A stretch of 64,000 nt of DNA from Gordionus sp. m RMFG-2023 (GCF_954871325.1 NC_088778.1:15217666-15281665); one strand, 5' to 3'; positions 50,121 to 62,606 are shown, counted from the first letter of the stretch. Translations and numbers: made by a program. Notes: a model not told the origin generated them from the sequence alone.

Positions 50121-52119
50121 AACCTAAATCGCATATTTTTAACGTAATAAAATCATCTTAGAATTTATTATTGTGCTAAAAATAACCCTCGTGAATACAA
50201 ATTATATAGTTGAGTAGATTAGAGGACGAATAGTTCAAATTAATTGTTATTATTTAAGATTCAATTATTTACATTTTTGTACTTAAAAATTTTAACTTGA
50301 GTCGTCAATTTGTGTCGACTAGAGGACGAATATTTTAAATTAATTATTAAGATATTTGATCTGTTATTTACATTTTATTACTTAAGACTTCCAACTTGAA
50401 TCATGAATACCAATTGTTTACTTCAGTAACTTATTCCTCATTTTACTTGATCAAATAAATTCTTATTAACATTTTTTGATTTGAATACTCAAAAAAATTC
50501 TTATTTACATTTTTTTGATTGAATAATATTCTCAAATAATAAAATATTTTGCAGGTATCTGAATATTTTGAAATTATATCTCAACCATATTTTGAATTGT
50601 ATGTAAGACAGACATGTGATAATAATCAAAACTATGAGATGACGGGTGAATCTTCTTTAGCATTCCTCCTCATCTTTATTTAATATTATTAAGTATATTT
50701 ATAGTCCCTCTTTTAGGTAATTATTTTATTTAGTCATTAATGGTTAATAACTATTAAAATATTTTAATAATATCAAATGTACTTATCCAAGATACATATA
50801 TAAAATTAGAAGAAAAAAATAAATGTGTTTAAAAAATAGCGATAAAATTAAACAAATCTGGCCAGAAAGTTCGTACTTAATTCTGAACTATGATAGGACA
50901 TAGCGATACTATTAAATCTAGACATACTAACACATTTAATGAAGGTGTCATGACCGGTCTATTTTTTTGAATCCTCTTTTTCTAATACCGGAAATTATTT
51001 TAAAACTCAAAAAATAGAAGATTTATTATATTTAAATTTATAAATATAAAAAATAAGAAAAAAAATTCTATTAAGATTATTTACTAGATTAGATTCTAAA
51101 TATATTTTATTTTTAAACAAAATATTTTTATCTGGGATGGCATTGTGTGTTTTTATTGATTCAATCGATCCTTGTGTTTAAGTTGAGTAAATTTTATGAC
51201 ATTTTTTTAAAAAAATTTTAAATATAAAAAAAACAAAAATGCATACATGTGTTGTATATAAATTATATTTTTAGCATGTTAATGAATATAGTATATTTAT
51301 ATTTTCTATAGTCCTTTCATTTTATAAATAAAAAATTTGCTTTTAATTCGTTTTTGATTATTTTATAATATAAAAAATTGACCTAAACATAATATATATG
51401 TTTTTAAATGATTAATAAAATCATTTTAAGTATATTTAATAAATCTATATGAGTCAATCTTAATTTAAATTTTTTAGATCAATATAAATATTAGTTTGTT
51501 AATTTTTTTGTTGATATTATTAAATTTTCTTATTGATATTACACATTTTGTAAATAAAATTAATATTTTTATTTTAAAAAAATATGAAGAAATAGTTAAT
51601 AGGACCAACAAATAACTTGTTTAATAATTCTTTTTTAAACTTATAAATTTATAATAAATGCAACTGTATAAAAACGCGTCAAATTGACGCTGCGCTAAAC
51701 TTTCCGCGCCAAATTGACGTGGAACTTTTTTTATATATCACATTTTGACATTTTAAATTTTTTTACTTTTTTGACTTGAAAAAATCTGTATTAAAATGTT
51801 AAAATAACATTAAATTATTTAAATAGAAGTTAAAATCATTAAAGTAATTTTTATTTAAAATAATGTTTAAAATATGAAGGCTAAAAATTTATTTTCTAAG
51901 ATAAAATTAATTAAATTGGGGTCTGAGGAATCCCAGTTTCATAGGATTAATTTCCACCTATGTAACTAAGGGTTAACAACTATCATTTTTAATAAGGTTG
52001 CCCTGCATGGCCCATTTTTATAAGAAAATAGTAAAAATTTATTTATTTTAACAGCGAATTTAAAAAATCATGTGAAAATACACCATATTGATATATAGGA
52101 GATCGAGAAGAACTCAGAC

Positions 52120-53723
52120 ATGCCAAAAAATTTAGCAGGTATAAGGAGACTTTTACCAGAAGAAAACATTCATTTAAACAAATTAATTCTTAGATATATA
52201 ATAAAGAATAATATACCCTTCAATTCAATGAATAGCGAATCATTCAGAAATATATTTTCTTTTATATTTAAGAATGAAAAAATATGGACGCGTCAAACAG
52301 CGTATAAATATATTAGTATATTATATCAAGCTTCCAATTAAAGATAATTTCTAAATTAAAAATAGTAAATTTTCATTAACAACAGATATGTGGACCGCCA
52401 ATAATTCTTCATCATACATAGTTATCACATGCCATTTTATTAACAATAAATGGAAAGTTTCATTCTAGATTTAATTGAATTGCTGCACCCACATTGTGGT
52501 GATGATATTTCCCAAGCATTGTTAGCATCACTTGATGCTTTTGAAATTCAAGACAAGATAATATCAATCACTCACGATAATGCACCAAATATAGTAAGTG
52601 CTGCCGCGAAAATGAATACCATTTTCAACTCAAAATATAATATAACTCTCTTTAGCCATAGATGTATGGCCCATATTATTAACATAATTGTAAAAGAAGG
52701 GTTATCATCATTAAATGTTAAACTGGAAAAAATTTCTAATTTAGTAAAAAAATTACATCGCCTAAGCTCCTACAAAAATATATGAAGCTCGATGGTGGTA
52801 CAAGAATCCCTCTGGATGTTATCACCAGATGGAACTCAAAATATTTAATGTTAGCAACAGTAAACAAAGTAAGTGTTAACATAATTATTTAAATATTGTA
52901 TAATATATTTTATTAAAAAATTTAGATGCCATCAAAATACTTGTATGACGGATGCTTACTATATCAATGATACGGAAGCAAATATTATGAAGGAAATTGA
53001 AATTTTTTTAAAACCGTTTTACAAAATGACGTTGGAAATATCATCCGATACTACGACGATTTGAACGGTGGTTTTATTTATTTCAAGGATGGAAAAAATT
53101 TTGGAGGAGACTTCCAGAAATCATAATGATGATGCCATTAAGAATGCTGCAAATAAAATGTTAACAAAGTGTATGACATATAAAATTTATGTGAGCACAT
53201 TTAGTAATTATGTGGCTACATTACCTAAGATTAAATATATGCCTAAAATATTAGTTAAGGCGGAATATATGGAAAAATTTAAAATATTATATAAAGGTTT
53301 TGAATTTCCATCTAATAGATCTAATGCCTACGAATTTTCTCCTGATGACATGGATACTCAGCTGTATTCTGTTTGCATGCATCACGAATTGAGAAAATAA
53401 TTAAAATATATTATATTATAATTATTAGGGAGGCATATGAATTCCCTGATCTTATAAAAGATGAGATCAAGGATTATCTCGATGATAAAGTAGCGTCCCC
53501 TACAACGAATATACTAGATTGGTGGGAAAAAAATAGCCTTGTATATCCTACATTGACGCTGATTGCCAAAGATTTTCTCGCCCAGCAATCATCAAGTGTG
53601 CCGAGTGAGAGAGCCTTTAGCAAGACAGTGGATTTCCTGACGAAAAAAAGAAATAGGATGATACCATCCACCTTAAAGCATTGTTTTTCCTTGAATAACT
53701 GGGATATCGATATATGGCAATAA
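52120..53723 (+). pseudogene. hAT transposase (Ac/ricesleeper-like), frame-broken
   Basis: Pieces in order on the plus strand: MPKNLAGIRRLLPEENIHLN (52120), TTDMWTANNSSSYIVITCHF (about 52383), SFILDLIELLHP and ITHDNAPNIVSAAAKMN (52450-52785), KLDGGTRIPLDVITRWNSKY (about 52785), KEIEIFLKPFYKMTLEISSD (about 52985), SRMEKILEE (53068 on), and the C-terminal hATC domain LDWWEKNSLVYPTLTLIAKD, FLAQQSSSVPSERAFSKTVD (53500-53720). The DMW, DNAxN, TRWNS and SVPSERAFS landmarks are all present. At least four frame changes or stops separate them (near 52342, 52445, 52785 and 53060). The copy is inactive but not very old, since long stretches stay open. Confidence 0.85.
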
Positions 53724-54329
53724 TATCTATATTTTTTTCTTATGTTATACCATATAATATTTTCTATTCTTATGTTATATTTATATTATTATATCTTATT
53801 TAGAACAGAAAAATAAAGTAAATTATGTAAATGTTGTTTGATTAGATTAAAATCAGAATAATTCTTTACTAAAGAGGTGATTTTTTAAATATTTTAAAAG
53901 CTATTAACCATTAATTTTTAAAATAAAATAATTATCTAAAAGAATGACTAAAGAGGGACTATAAAAATACTAAATATATATTAAATACAGCTAAGGAAGA
54001 TTTCTAAAGAAAATTCACCCGTCATCTCGTAATTTTGATTATTATCACCTATATGGTTTTCTTATATAAAATTTAAATAATGGTTGAGATATAATCAAAA
54101 TATTCAGATACCTGCGAAATATTTTAATATTTGAGAATATAGTATTCATTCAAAAAATGTAAATAAGGATATAATTGAGTATTCAATCAAAAAATGTTAA
54201 TAAGAATTTATTTGATCAAATAAAATGAGGAATACGATAATGAAGTAAATAATTGGTATTCACGATTCAAGTTGGAATATTAAGTAATAAAATATAAATA
54301 ACAACAAATATCTTAAATAATAATAATTA

Positions 54330-55315
54330 ATTTGAAATATTCGTCCTCTAGTCAACTTAAATTGACGATTCTAGTTCATTGAAAAATTCGTCCTCTAGTC
54401 GACTCAACTATATAATTTGAATTCCTAAATCAAGTTGCATGTCTAAAGTAAAAAAATGTAAAAAAGAACAAATATCTTAAATAATAATAATTAATTTGAA
54501 GTTCATCCTCTAGTCGACTCAAATTGACCACTCAAGTTCAAAGAACTATTCGTCCTCTAGTCGACAACTATATATTTTGTATTCACGACACAGGTTGGAA
54601 GTCTTAAGTAAAATGTAAATAACAGAACAAATATCTTAAATAATAATATCTATTTTGAAATATTCGTCCTCTAGTCGACTCAAGTTTATAGAACTATTGA
54701 TCCTCTAGTCGACACAACTATATAATTTATATTAACGACTCATGAAAGTCTAAAGTAAAAAATGTAAAAAACAAAAAATATCTTAATTAATAATACCAAA
54801 TTTCAAATATTCGTACGTCCTCTAGTCGACAACTATATATTTTGTATTCACAACTCAAGTTGGAGGTCTAAAGTAAAAAGTAAATAACAACAAATATCTT
54901 AAATAATAATAACTAATTTGAAATATTCGTCCGCTAGTCTACTCAAGTTCATAGAACTATTGGTCCTCTAGTCGACACAACTATATAATTTATAATAACT
55001 TAACGAGTCATGAAGGTCTAAAGTAGGAAATGTAAAATACAAAAAATATCTTAATTAATAATACCAAATTTGAAATATTCGTTCTCTAGTCGACTCAAGT
55101 AGACGGCTTTAGTTCATATAAATATTCGTCCTATAGTTGATTCAACTATATAATTATATTCACGAGTCACGACTCAAGTTTGAAGTCGAAAGTAGTAAAA
55201 TACAAAAACTATCTTCTTAATTAATAATAATAGATCTGAAATATTCGTCCTCTAGTGACTTGAGTTCATAAAATATTCGTCCTCTAGACTAGAGGACGAA
55301 TATTTTATGAACTTG
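54330..55315. repeat. Array of TTCGTCCTCTAGTCGAC motifs
   Basis: About fourteen copies of ATTCGTCCTCTAGTCGACTC or close variants occur at spacings of about 50-130 bp, separated by AAATATCTTAAATAATAATA and AACTATATAATTT words. Only two copies occur in the left arm (near 50221 and 50313). The array ends in a near-perfect 48-base palindrome at about 55268-55316, whose arms read GTTCATAAAATATTCGTCCT. Confidence 0.8.
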
Positions 55316-55434
55316 AGTCGTCGACTCGAGTCGACTTGAGTTCATGACCTGAGTTTATAACTCAAATCAGTTTGGGTCGATTTTTTTGACCCAAAACTTG
55401 ACTCAGTTTTCGACTCAGTCGATTAACAACACTA

Positions 55435-55988
55435 TGACATAGTATTATTTTTTGTGATGATTTATCCATTCAATACAGTATTACCACTTATACTTCCAAA
55501 AATTACTGCAAAATGATATACGTGATAAAGAACGTTTTCGCCCTCTAGTTGTGGATACAATAGAGCTACGTTAGGTTTTCCTCATAATCCATCTAACTGG
55601 ACAAATTAAAAATGGGGATAAAAATGAGGAGCCCTTCACACGTTTGTGGACAAGCCGCACGTACTTGTACGCGTAATTGTCCTAGGACTATTACTTAAAC
55701 GTTTGTGGACTGATGGGGAATGGTCAAAAATAAGCACAGCCCACACCCATAAAATGCTTATGTATTCAATTACTTTAAAGGCAAAGGAAGGACTTATTTT
55801 AATCAGAAGGTAAATTAAATATATGGTAGGAAATGTCAGAGAAAGAATGAAAAGTAACTAAAAGTGGAGAAAAAACAAAGAAAAGGCAACGAAAGTTAAT
55901 AAAAGGAAAAAAACAAAAATAACCTGTTTATAGGAGGAGTTTATGGGAGATTTAAATAATTCGATTTGATTTTTAACAGTTTCTTTCT
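55435..55988. other. Spacer between hAT element and LINE fragment
   Basis: No gene recognised. A somewhat GC-richer part (55560-55740, GACAAGCCGCACGTACTTGT, with ACACGTTTGTGGAC and AAACGTTTGTGGAC repeated) has no assigned family. It may be the 3' tail of the LINE on the minus strand. Confidence 0.35.
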
Positions 55989-57427
55989 TCACCTCTTATT
56001 TTTATTCAACTTTAAGAACTGTTTTGTGTTTAAGTTTAAATCCATTATATCTTTCATTGCCCTGTAGAACCATAATGTCTTAAACTTCCCATATGTTTTG
56101 CTATTGAAGGAATATAACCAATTTATGGCCTCGAGGTCCAGGCTATTATTAATATGATTTCTCAGAATATGAGCGAAGAAGGTAAGACGCTTCTTTTTTA
56201 AAGACACGTGTACTTGAGTGTGATTTGACCTCTTCTAAAGGTTATCATTTGAGATAATGTTAGGGTAAAATATCTCATTTATTATTCTTAGACATTTGTT
56301 AACGAACGTCTCTAGTCTCCTGGTCTCTGTCTTTGTTATCTTTCATGTCACAGTCGTAAAGGTGAATTGAAATGATATTGGAATTGAAGATTCGTAGCCT
56401 AGTAAAAACCGATATCTCCCTAGATTTACACAGTTTGAAATATTTATAGAAAGCAGCTCTTGCATTTTGAATTCGGATTTTTTGTTCATCTTTGCACTAC
56501 CTATATTATCGATGATTACCTTAAGATATTTGTAGGAAGACACCACCTTAACCATCTTTCCCCCTACTACCCAATCACCCAGAGGGGGTGCATGAGGCGA
56601 TGGCAAAATTACAGTCTTATTAAAGTTATCCAATCCGATCTTTAAACTGAAGGAATTTAGTATCAAGACCAAATTTTGGGCCTCCTCCAAGCTTTTAGCA
56701 ATCATCACTAAGTCGTCAGCATCAAATCACCCTGTTCTCCAAAAACCACGACTGATTGGATCCAAGTTCCAAAAGATTTGCAGCCCCCAACGAATCGATA
56801 ATTATTTTATTCATAACTATGTTAAACAGAAGCGGGGAGGCGACAAACCCTTGCTTTACTCCTTTTTTTGTTCTAAAGGGAGGAGAAACTTTATTAATTA
56901 TTTTAAACGAGGCAAAAAGATTATTATAGTGCATCTTAAGAATCCTAATGATATTTTCGTCTATACAGCATACCGCTAAGATTGCCCACATAGTATCATG
57001 AATAACGTTGTAAAGAGCACGCTTGAAATCAATGAAAATTAAGTAAAACGGTAATTTGTACCTATCGCATATCTGTTTGGTTCGTTGATATTCCTATTTG
57101 GGCGATAAGCGCAAATGTATTTAGATAGGAGATTTGGTGTGGAAGCGAGGATGTGGTTTTTTAGAAGAATCATAAATACCTTGGACACTATAGATGTAAG
57201 AGCAATGGTTCTATAATCCTTAAATTTGATAGGGTTCGGGATTTTGGGGAAGTTGTAAAAAATAGTCATATTCCAAACTCCTGGCATCTTTCCTGTGAGC
57301 CAAATCTTATTGAACAACCTCAGCAAGAGCTGAGAGACCTCTGAGGGGGCTGCTTTCAATGTTCCCCTAAGATATTATCAGGACCTGAAGATTTATTATT
57401 CCTAAGTTTATTTATGGCATTCATAGG
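55989..57427 (-). pseudogene. LINE reverse transcriptase fragment, 5' truncated
   Basis: Minus-strand frames in order: AINKLRNNKSSGPDNI (about 57420-57370), APSEVSQLLLRLFNKIW and FKDYRTIALTSIVSKVFMIL (57359-57039), RTKKGVKQGFVASPLLFNIV (56991-56722), DADDLVMIAKSLEEAQNLVL (about 56730-56660), VVSSYKYLKVIIDN (to 56343), and a C-terminal RLTFFAHILRNHIN (56207-55989). This is an APE-type (L2/CR1/RTE-like) RT by its GVKQGxxxSPLLFN motif B and xADD motif C; the usual aromatic before ADD is replaced. At least three frameshifts. The upstream end is cut at 57427, where an inverted TACGCC-ended repeat is inserted. Confidence 0.8.
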
Positions 57428-57930
57428 CGTAGCCAGGATTTTCCTAAGGGGGGGGGGAATTAAAAAAGTACTGGGGCTTCACTCCCAGACCCCATTTTGG
57501 AGGGTCTTCGGCCCGCTTTTGCCCGGCATTCGGCCGGGTTACCTTAGTCTATATATAGTCATAAAATATTTTTACAAGATAGGAGGTTAATTTTAATAAA
57601 AAAAATAAGCCTGGAACAAATATGAAATATATTTTTATTAGTTTATATAAAATATAATAAATGACTTGTAGATACATTAATATAAAAGCATGGTAATAAT
57701 TTATTCCAAACAAGTATAAGAAATTTATTTATAAAAAGTAAGTAGTCATATAGTCGATATTTTTCTATTATATAGAATTAGTTACAAAAAACTAGGTAAA
57801 ATTCCACTTTTACAGACATAAAGAATATATTATATTTTAACATATTTTACTAATCAATGCGCTTGATAATAAATATAGCCACAATTAGCATTTATTTATT
57901 TAACGCCATCCATTTGTTTTGAATAAAAAA
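57427..57930 (-). repeat. TACGCC-ended repeat family, copy 3, inside the LINE
   Basis: Reverse-orientation copy starting CATAGGCGTAGCCAGGATTT, then a run of ten G, GCCCGCTTTTGCCCGGCATT and the AT-rich body to GATGGCGTTAAATAA near its far end. It combines parts seen separately at 3160-3636 and 4020-4255, so the family unit is at least 500 bp. It lies exactly at the break in the LINE. Confidence 0.65.
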
Positions 57931-58439
57931 TGATATTAAAAATTAATCTTCATATTATTTATACCACAATGTCTTTAAAAGATTTTTTCTGATGTCCTTA
58001 TCAATATTTTATAGTTTTCTGTAAAATATATAATCCGCTATATTGGTAAAAATTACTTTGTCATATGATAATTGATAAAATTAGATATACTGTAAATCTA
58101 CGACATATAATATTACACTGTTTGTATTGTGCTTTAATTTTTTTATTTAATTTATGATTTAATTTTATCAATAGTTTTATAATTATATTTTAGTTTTATT
58201 AAGATAAATAAATTAAAATTACTAACTTATAAAAAATTATATTTGATATATTATATTATTTATTTTATACAGATTATATTAAAAATTTATTCTAAATAAC
58301 TATATTTAAAATAATAGAATTACAATAAAATATGAGTTATTATTGTGCGGTATTTTAAAAAATCTAATTTAACAATTATAAATATAATTAATAAAATGAG
58401 TATATTAATAAAACATAAATAATTCTTATTATTGATCCA
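57931..58439. other. AT-rich spacer
   Basis: No gene and no named repeat seen. Confidence 0.35.
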
Positions 58440-58730
58440 CAAAAGTAGGGAAATCGGGGGGTTGGGTCGGGCCTTTTAAATTTTTTAAAATATATCTAAA
58501 TTTATCAATTTTATGTTAAATTTTTTATGTAAAATAAAAATATTTGATTTTATTTAAAAAACTAGACACCATATAACACATATCTTTTATTTTGAGTAAT
58601 TATAAAAATGAATTTCTATATTTAAATAAATTAGGGAGGCCGAAAAAACTTTTTAAAAAAAATTTCGGGTTCGGGCCGGCAAAACCTTTTTAAAATAATT
58701 TCGGGCAGGGCCAGATCACTAATTCTTAGT
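58440..58730. repeat. GGCCCG-type MITE, degraded copy
   Basis: Shares the AT-rich middle (AAATATATCTAAATTTATCA, TATCTTTTATTTTGAGTAAT) with 17927, 32600 and 49340, with weakened GC blocks (GGGTTCGGGCCGGC) and a GCCAGATCACTAA end. The left end is poorly preserved. Confidence 0.55.
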
Positions 58731-58869
58731 ACAAATGCAATATTTTTATTAAAAATAGTATAATATATAAATATTATGACTAAGAATTCATTATAAATAC
58801 GTTTTGAATATAAAAATTTTATGACCAAGATCATATTATAAAAATATAGCAATTTTATAATTTGAATTT

Positions 58870-59200
58870 ATAAAGAGAGGTCTACTTTTCTCTGAGATTT
58901 GACTAATTCATCTAGAATCAAATTTTTATCTAGAATAATCTCCTTATAAATATTTAATATTGAGAATCAATTTAAACGGCTTTCACCGGTGCTATTTCTT
59001 AAATAGGTTTATAACCTTTTCAAAGATGAAAAAGACCTTTCATTAGCTCAGGTGCTAATCGGTAAGGTAGCTAAGATAAAAAGCAATGTTTTGATATTAG
59101 GCAGGGAATCTAAATGCAATTATACATGGAAAGGGCATGCAAAGCATATTTTGGTCTCAAAGACTACTCTATTCTGTCAACATTTTTATTCCAAAATTCG
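58870..59200 (-). pseudogene. C-terminal scrap of another hAT transposase
   Basis: The minus strand near 59100-58920 reads NIKTLLFILATLPIST, ANERSFSSLKRL, TYLRNSTGESRLN and FSILNIYKEIILD with three stops between pieces. This is the hATC block of the type LPVSTASAERSFSALKRLKT. The plus-strand open frame at 59052-59267 is its shadow. Confidence 0.65.
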
Positions 59201-59269
59201 ACATCATAAAGTAATTTATCATACGATCCTGATAATTCATCAGAATAAAACTTTGAGATTTTCTTAATA

Positions 59270-60135
59270 TCCTCTCGCGTTTCGAGTGTATTTAGACTCA
59301 ACCGGCAAAAGAAAATAAAAGCTGTTTAAAATAAAATTATGGCTAATAAATCTTTCCTTTAATAGAAATAAAAATGTATCAATAAGGAAAAAAAAGTTTC
59401 CATAATTTATTACTCCACTATAAAAGTCATAAATAAATATTATATATATTATTAATATATTTAGTATTAATAAATGTTTATTTTTTCCAAATAAATTAAG
59501 TTATTAACCTGGTATTTATATATTGTCAATTTATAAATACTAATTTTTTGTATATTACATTAATATATTGGCCATCATATAAACTCTATCTTAATTAAAT
59601 ATTACCAATAAAACACTAATATTTTGTTTATTTAGTGTATTTTTATATGGCCAATATATAAACTCTATCTTTTTTAGATATTATCAATAAAAAACTTATA
59701 TTTTGTTTATTTAGTGTATTTTTAATTAAATATAATGTTTATTTTTAATTTTTTAAATATATTATAAAAATGATTTATACAAAATAACTTATAGAGCAAT
59801 AAATATGTTATTAATTTTTTCACAATTGTTATTGCCTAATGTGCCTAATATAATATAAATCAATTTAAATCCTAAACATGGTATTTATATATTCAATTTA
59901 TAAATACTGATTTTTTGTAAATTTAAAAGCATGGCAAACAATATATCTTTCTTTCTTATAAAAATTCATTCATAGTAAAGAAAGGTTTTTTTTAATTATT
60001 TATATTTTAAATAAAAACTTTTACATTCACATTTTTGATAAGTGTTCATATCAAATTAATAGGTTTTAGAATTTATATTTTTAAAGTCTTCTTTAAATAT
60101 TAATAAATGATTTATTTTAAGTATTTATACATTGC
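59270..60135. other. AT-rich spacer with a short duplication
   Basis: No gene. GGCCATCATATAAACTCTAT at about 59570 and GGCCAATATATAAACTCTAT at about 59650, each followed by similar 70-80-bp sequence (TTTGTTTATTTAGTGTATTT), form a small tandem duplication. Confidence 0.45.
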
Positions 60136-61800
60136 ATAGACAGATTGATCATTTATATTTGCACGTGCAGGATTTGCATTCACTGTTTGTCAGAATTTAC
60201 CCTACTGTATGGGGCTGGTTAATTAAAGAGGGATGACGGTACCACTAGTAGATTTATATCCACTGTTTGTCAGTAATTTACGCTACTGTCAGGACCCGTT
60301 TAATTAAAGAGGAATAACGGTACTTCTTTAAAGATAGAGCATAGTTTATTGGCAAGAATAGTATAATAATATAATAACAATAAATTGTGTGCTTATTTTT
60401 TATAGAGATTTTATTTTATTAGATTAGTTTAGTTCTTGTTATTATTTTGTAATAAATATGAATTTTAAAATCCAAAAATATTAAAAGATTAAAAGGTAAC
60501 TTTTATGATAATTATTAGATTTTTGTTTTTATGATTTCGTAACAAATATTTTATTATTTTTTTTACATTAGTTTTCTATTATGAAGTTGTTCGAATTTTG
60601 ACGATAAATCGTCAAAAATATTTCAAACATTTTTGAGAAAAGCTGTTAAATGATTTGGGCAAAACTCCAGTACCATCTATAATATTTTATCTTATAAAAA
60701 TAAAAATGAAAAAATACAATATCACGAATTAGTTTCAAATTTAGCTAAATAAGTAAAAACTATAGTAAAAATTGAGTGTATGTTTATATAAAAAGTTAAT
60801 ATAAAGGAGATTATAAGACATTTATTATTAAATAACAATAAAATGATCATTAGAAGTTAAGGATTTTAAAAATAGCCTTTTAATTTTCTTTTATCAAATT
60901 AATATTTTATCACTTGGAAAAAATCTTACCCCGCCCTTACCCCCACCCTACTTACATTTTTATGACGTTATCACGTCATACTCTCCTCCCATCCAAGATA
61001 CATGGCACTGGTTAAACAATAAAAAAGTTCACGATTCCCACATACTATCTTCATTTTTATTGTTGATTCGGGATTTTCTTGTTAATTTTAGATTTTAAAG
61101 ATTGAATTCGTTTCTTTTAAAAATTATTTAAGAGTGAGCGATTCCAACTTGAAAAAGGTTATCGAGTTTCTTGATGCAATCAGTTCAGAAGTTTGAGGGA
61201 GCTAAGATTGATTAAATACCACAGAGATATTTTTTTGTACTCTGCAATGTCCATAAAATATAAGCGTGAGAAAGGAAAGGTAAAGGTGTTTTTAGAATTT
61301 ACTATAGTAAAAAAAAAATATCCAAATTTAATCTTTTTATAAATCATTTTTACAAGCTAACATAATTTAAAGATTAACCATTACGCACTGTAGAATAATA
61401 AAACTCTAACCTCTTTAATAAATAAGGAAAATAATTTTATACCATTCATAAATAATAGCAGACATCTGTCATAAAGTGTAAGTATAGAAAATATCAATCT
61501 GTCATTCTTAAATTGTTATCTTGTTAATTTTTAAATAAAAGTAATATTTTTTAAATCATCGGCTGCTTTTTTTGTGAAATAAGGTAGAATAAATTGTATA
61601 CAGACATAAAGTTAATAACCACCATCAACAGGTTATATTTTTTTTTTCTGCTTTTGGAGTTCATATTTAGGGAACTAATTATTCACCACTATATCTACTT
61701 CTACCCTCTATCTATGCTCAATCTTTAAAAAGGTACTATCATCTCTCTATAATTAAACGGGCCCTAACCGTAGGGTAAATTATTGCCAACCAGTGTACTC
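60136..61800. mobile_element. Non-autonomous element with GTTTAATTAAAGAGG ends
   Basis: Left: two direct copies, each with TCACTGTTTGTCAG or CCACTGTTTGTCAG, a TTTAC.CTACTGT word, TTAATTAAAGAGG and ACGGTAC (60175-60240 and 60260-60325). Right: one inverted copy at about 61725-61800 (AATTAAACGGGCCCTAACCG, TAGGGTAAATTATTGCCAAC). The interior is AT-rich without transposase. Exact ends and class are unknown. A GC-rich patch at 61790-61870 (CTTGCACTGGGCATGCCTGA) lies just beyond. Confidence 0.5.
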
Positions 61801-61927
61801 CTGAGTACCTTGCACTGGGCATGCCTGAAAGGGTGAAGGAATCCCCTTTAATTAGTGGGTATCCCCAATGTACTATACAATTTTCAATTTAAATAATAAT
61901 ATTTTTTTATAACTCAAGAATATACAA

Positions 61928-62606
61928 ATGATGGAAGATGATATTGAAACTAAATATTATGAAAAACTCAATTTACTTAAAAAAGAATTCCTAATAAGCA
62001 ATGATGAAAAAAATAAGTTAAATTTTGAACTTTTGGAATTAAAAATGCTACATGAGCAACAGATTGTTGAATATTCAAAATATATTAGTAAATTAAAAGC
62101 TTTATATTCTAAGCAAGTTAGTTAAAATTATTTCACTTTATCATTTTTTGTTATATAGATAAAATCTATCAATGATGACAAACAATCTACTATTTTAAAA
62201 TTAAATCAAGAAATACATCAACAAAAAAAGTGCTCTTATGAGATGACAAACATAATTGAAAATTTACAGACAAAACTTTCTAATTTTTTGAAAAAAATTG
62301 ATAATTATGAACTTGAAATTAATAAATTTAATCGTAACGAAGTTCATTTACACAGACTTAAAACAGAAAATAAGGATATAATTGAGAAGAATACTAACCT
62401 TCAGGTTATTCTTAATATTTTGATCCACTTTAAAATTAGGTTAGTCATCAATAGAGTCCTTAAACATGGAATTACAGAAATCTCAAAAAAATGTCAAAAA
62501 TCAGAATGATATCAACTTTGAAATGAATAGCAAATTAAAACACTTGCATGAAGAAAATGAAGAATTCAAACATCAAATATCAGTTTTGAATCATAAGTTT
62601 AGATAA
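61928..62606 (+). CDS. Unidentified coiled-coil protein, three exons
   Basis: Exons 61928-62116, 62159-62404 and 62457-62606 (stop TAA). All junctions are phase 0, with introns of 42 and 52 bp. The product is 194 residues. Almost the whole protein is Lys/Glu/Asn/Leu-rich and suited to a continuous coiled coil (KLNLLKKEFLISNDEKNKLN, ELEINKFNRNEVHLHRLKTE, KLKHLHEENEEFKHQISVLN). No globular domain or signal is seen. A possible extra 5' exon, ATG at about 61232 reading MSIKYKREKGK before GTAAAG, could join in phase 0 at an acceptor just before 61919; this is speculative. Intron sizes match the host genes, which argues against transposon origin. Function unknown. Confidence 0.6.

Larger units (their letters stand above)
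50190..55434 (+). mobile_element. hAT transposon with long inverted arms and right-hand array
   Basis: The left arm 50190-50740 is an inverted copy of about 53930-54420 (GATGACGGGTGAATCTTCTT / AGAAAATTCACCCGTCATCT; ATTCTTATTAACATTTTTTG / CAAAAAATGTTAATAAGAAT). The right side continues into an array of TTCGTCCTCTAGTCGAC units and ends GATTAACAACACTA at 55434, the same terminus as the 9504 and 48841 elements. A matching TAGTGTTGTT left terminus was not found, so the left end may be lost. A broken transposase lies between the arms. Confidence 0.75.

Noticed and set aside
61790-61870. GC-richer patch considered as a small structured RNA gene
   Set aside because: It could fold, but I see no match to a tRNA, snRNA or spliced-leader pattern, and it adjoins a transposon end.
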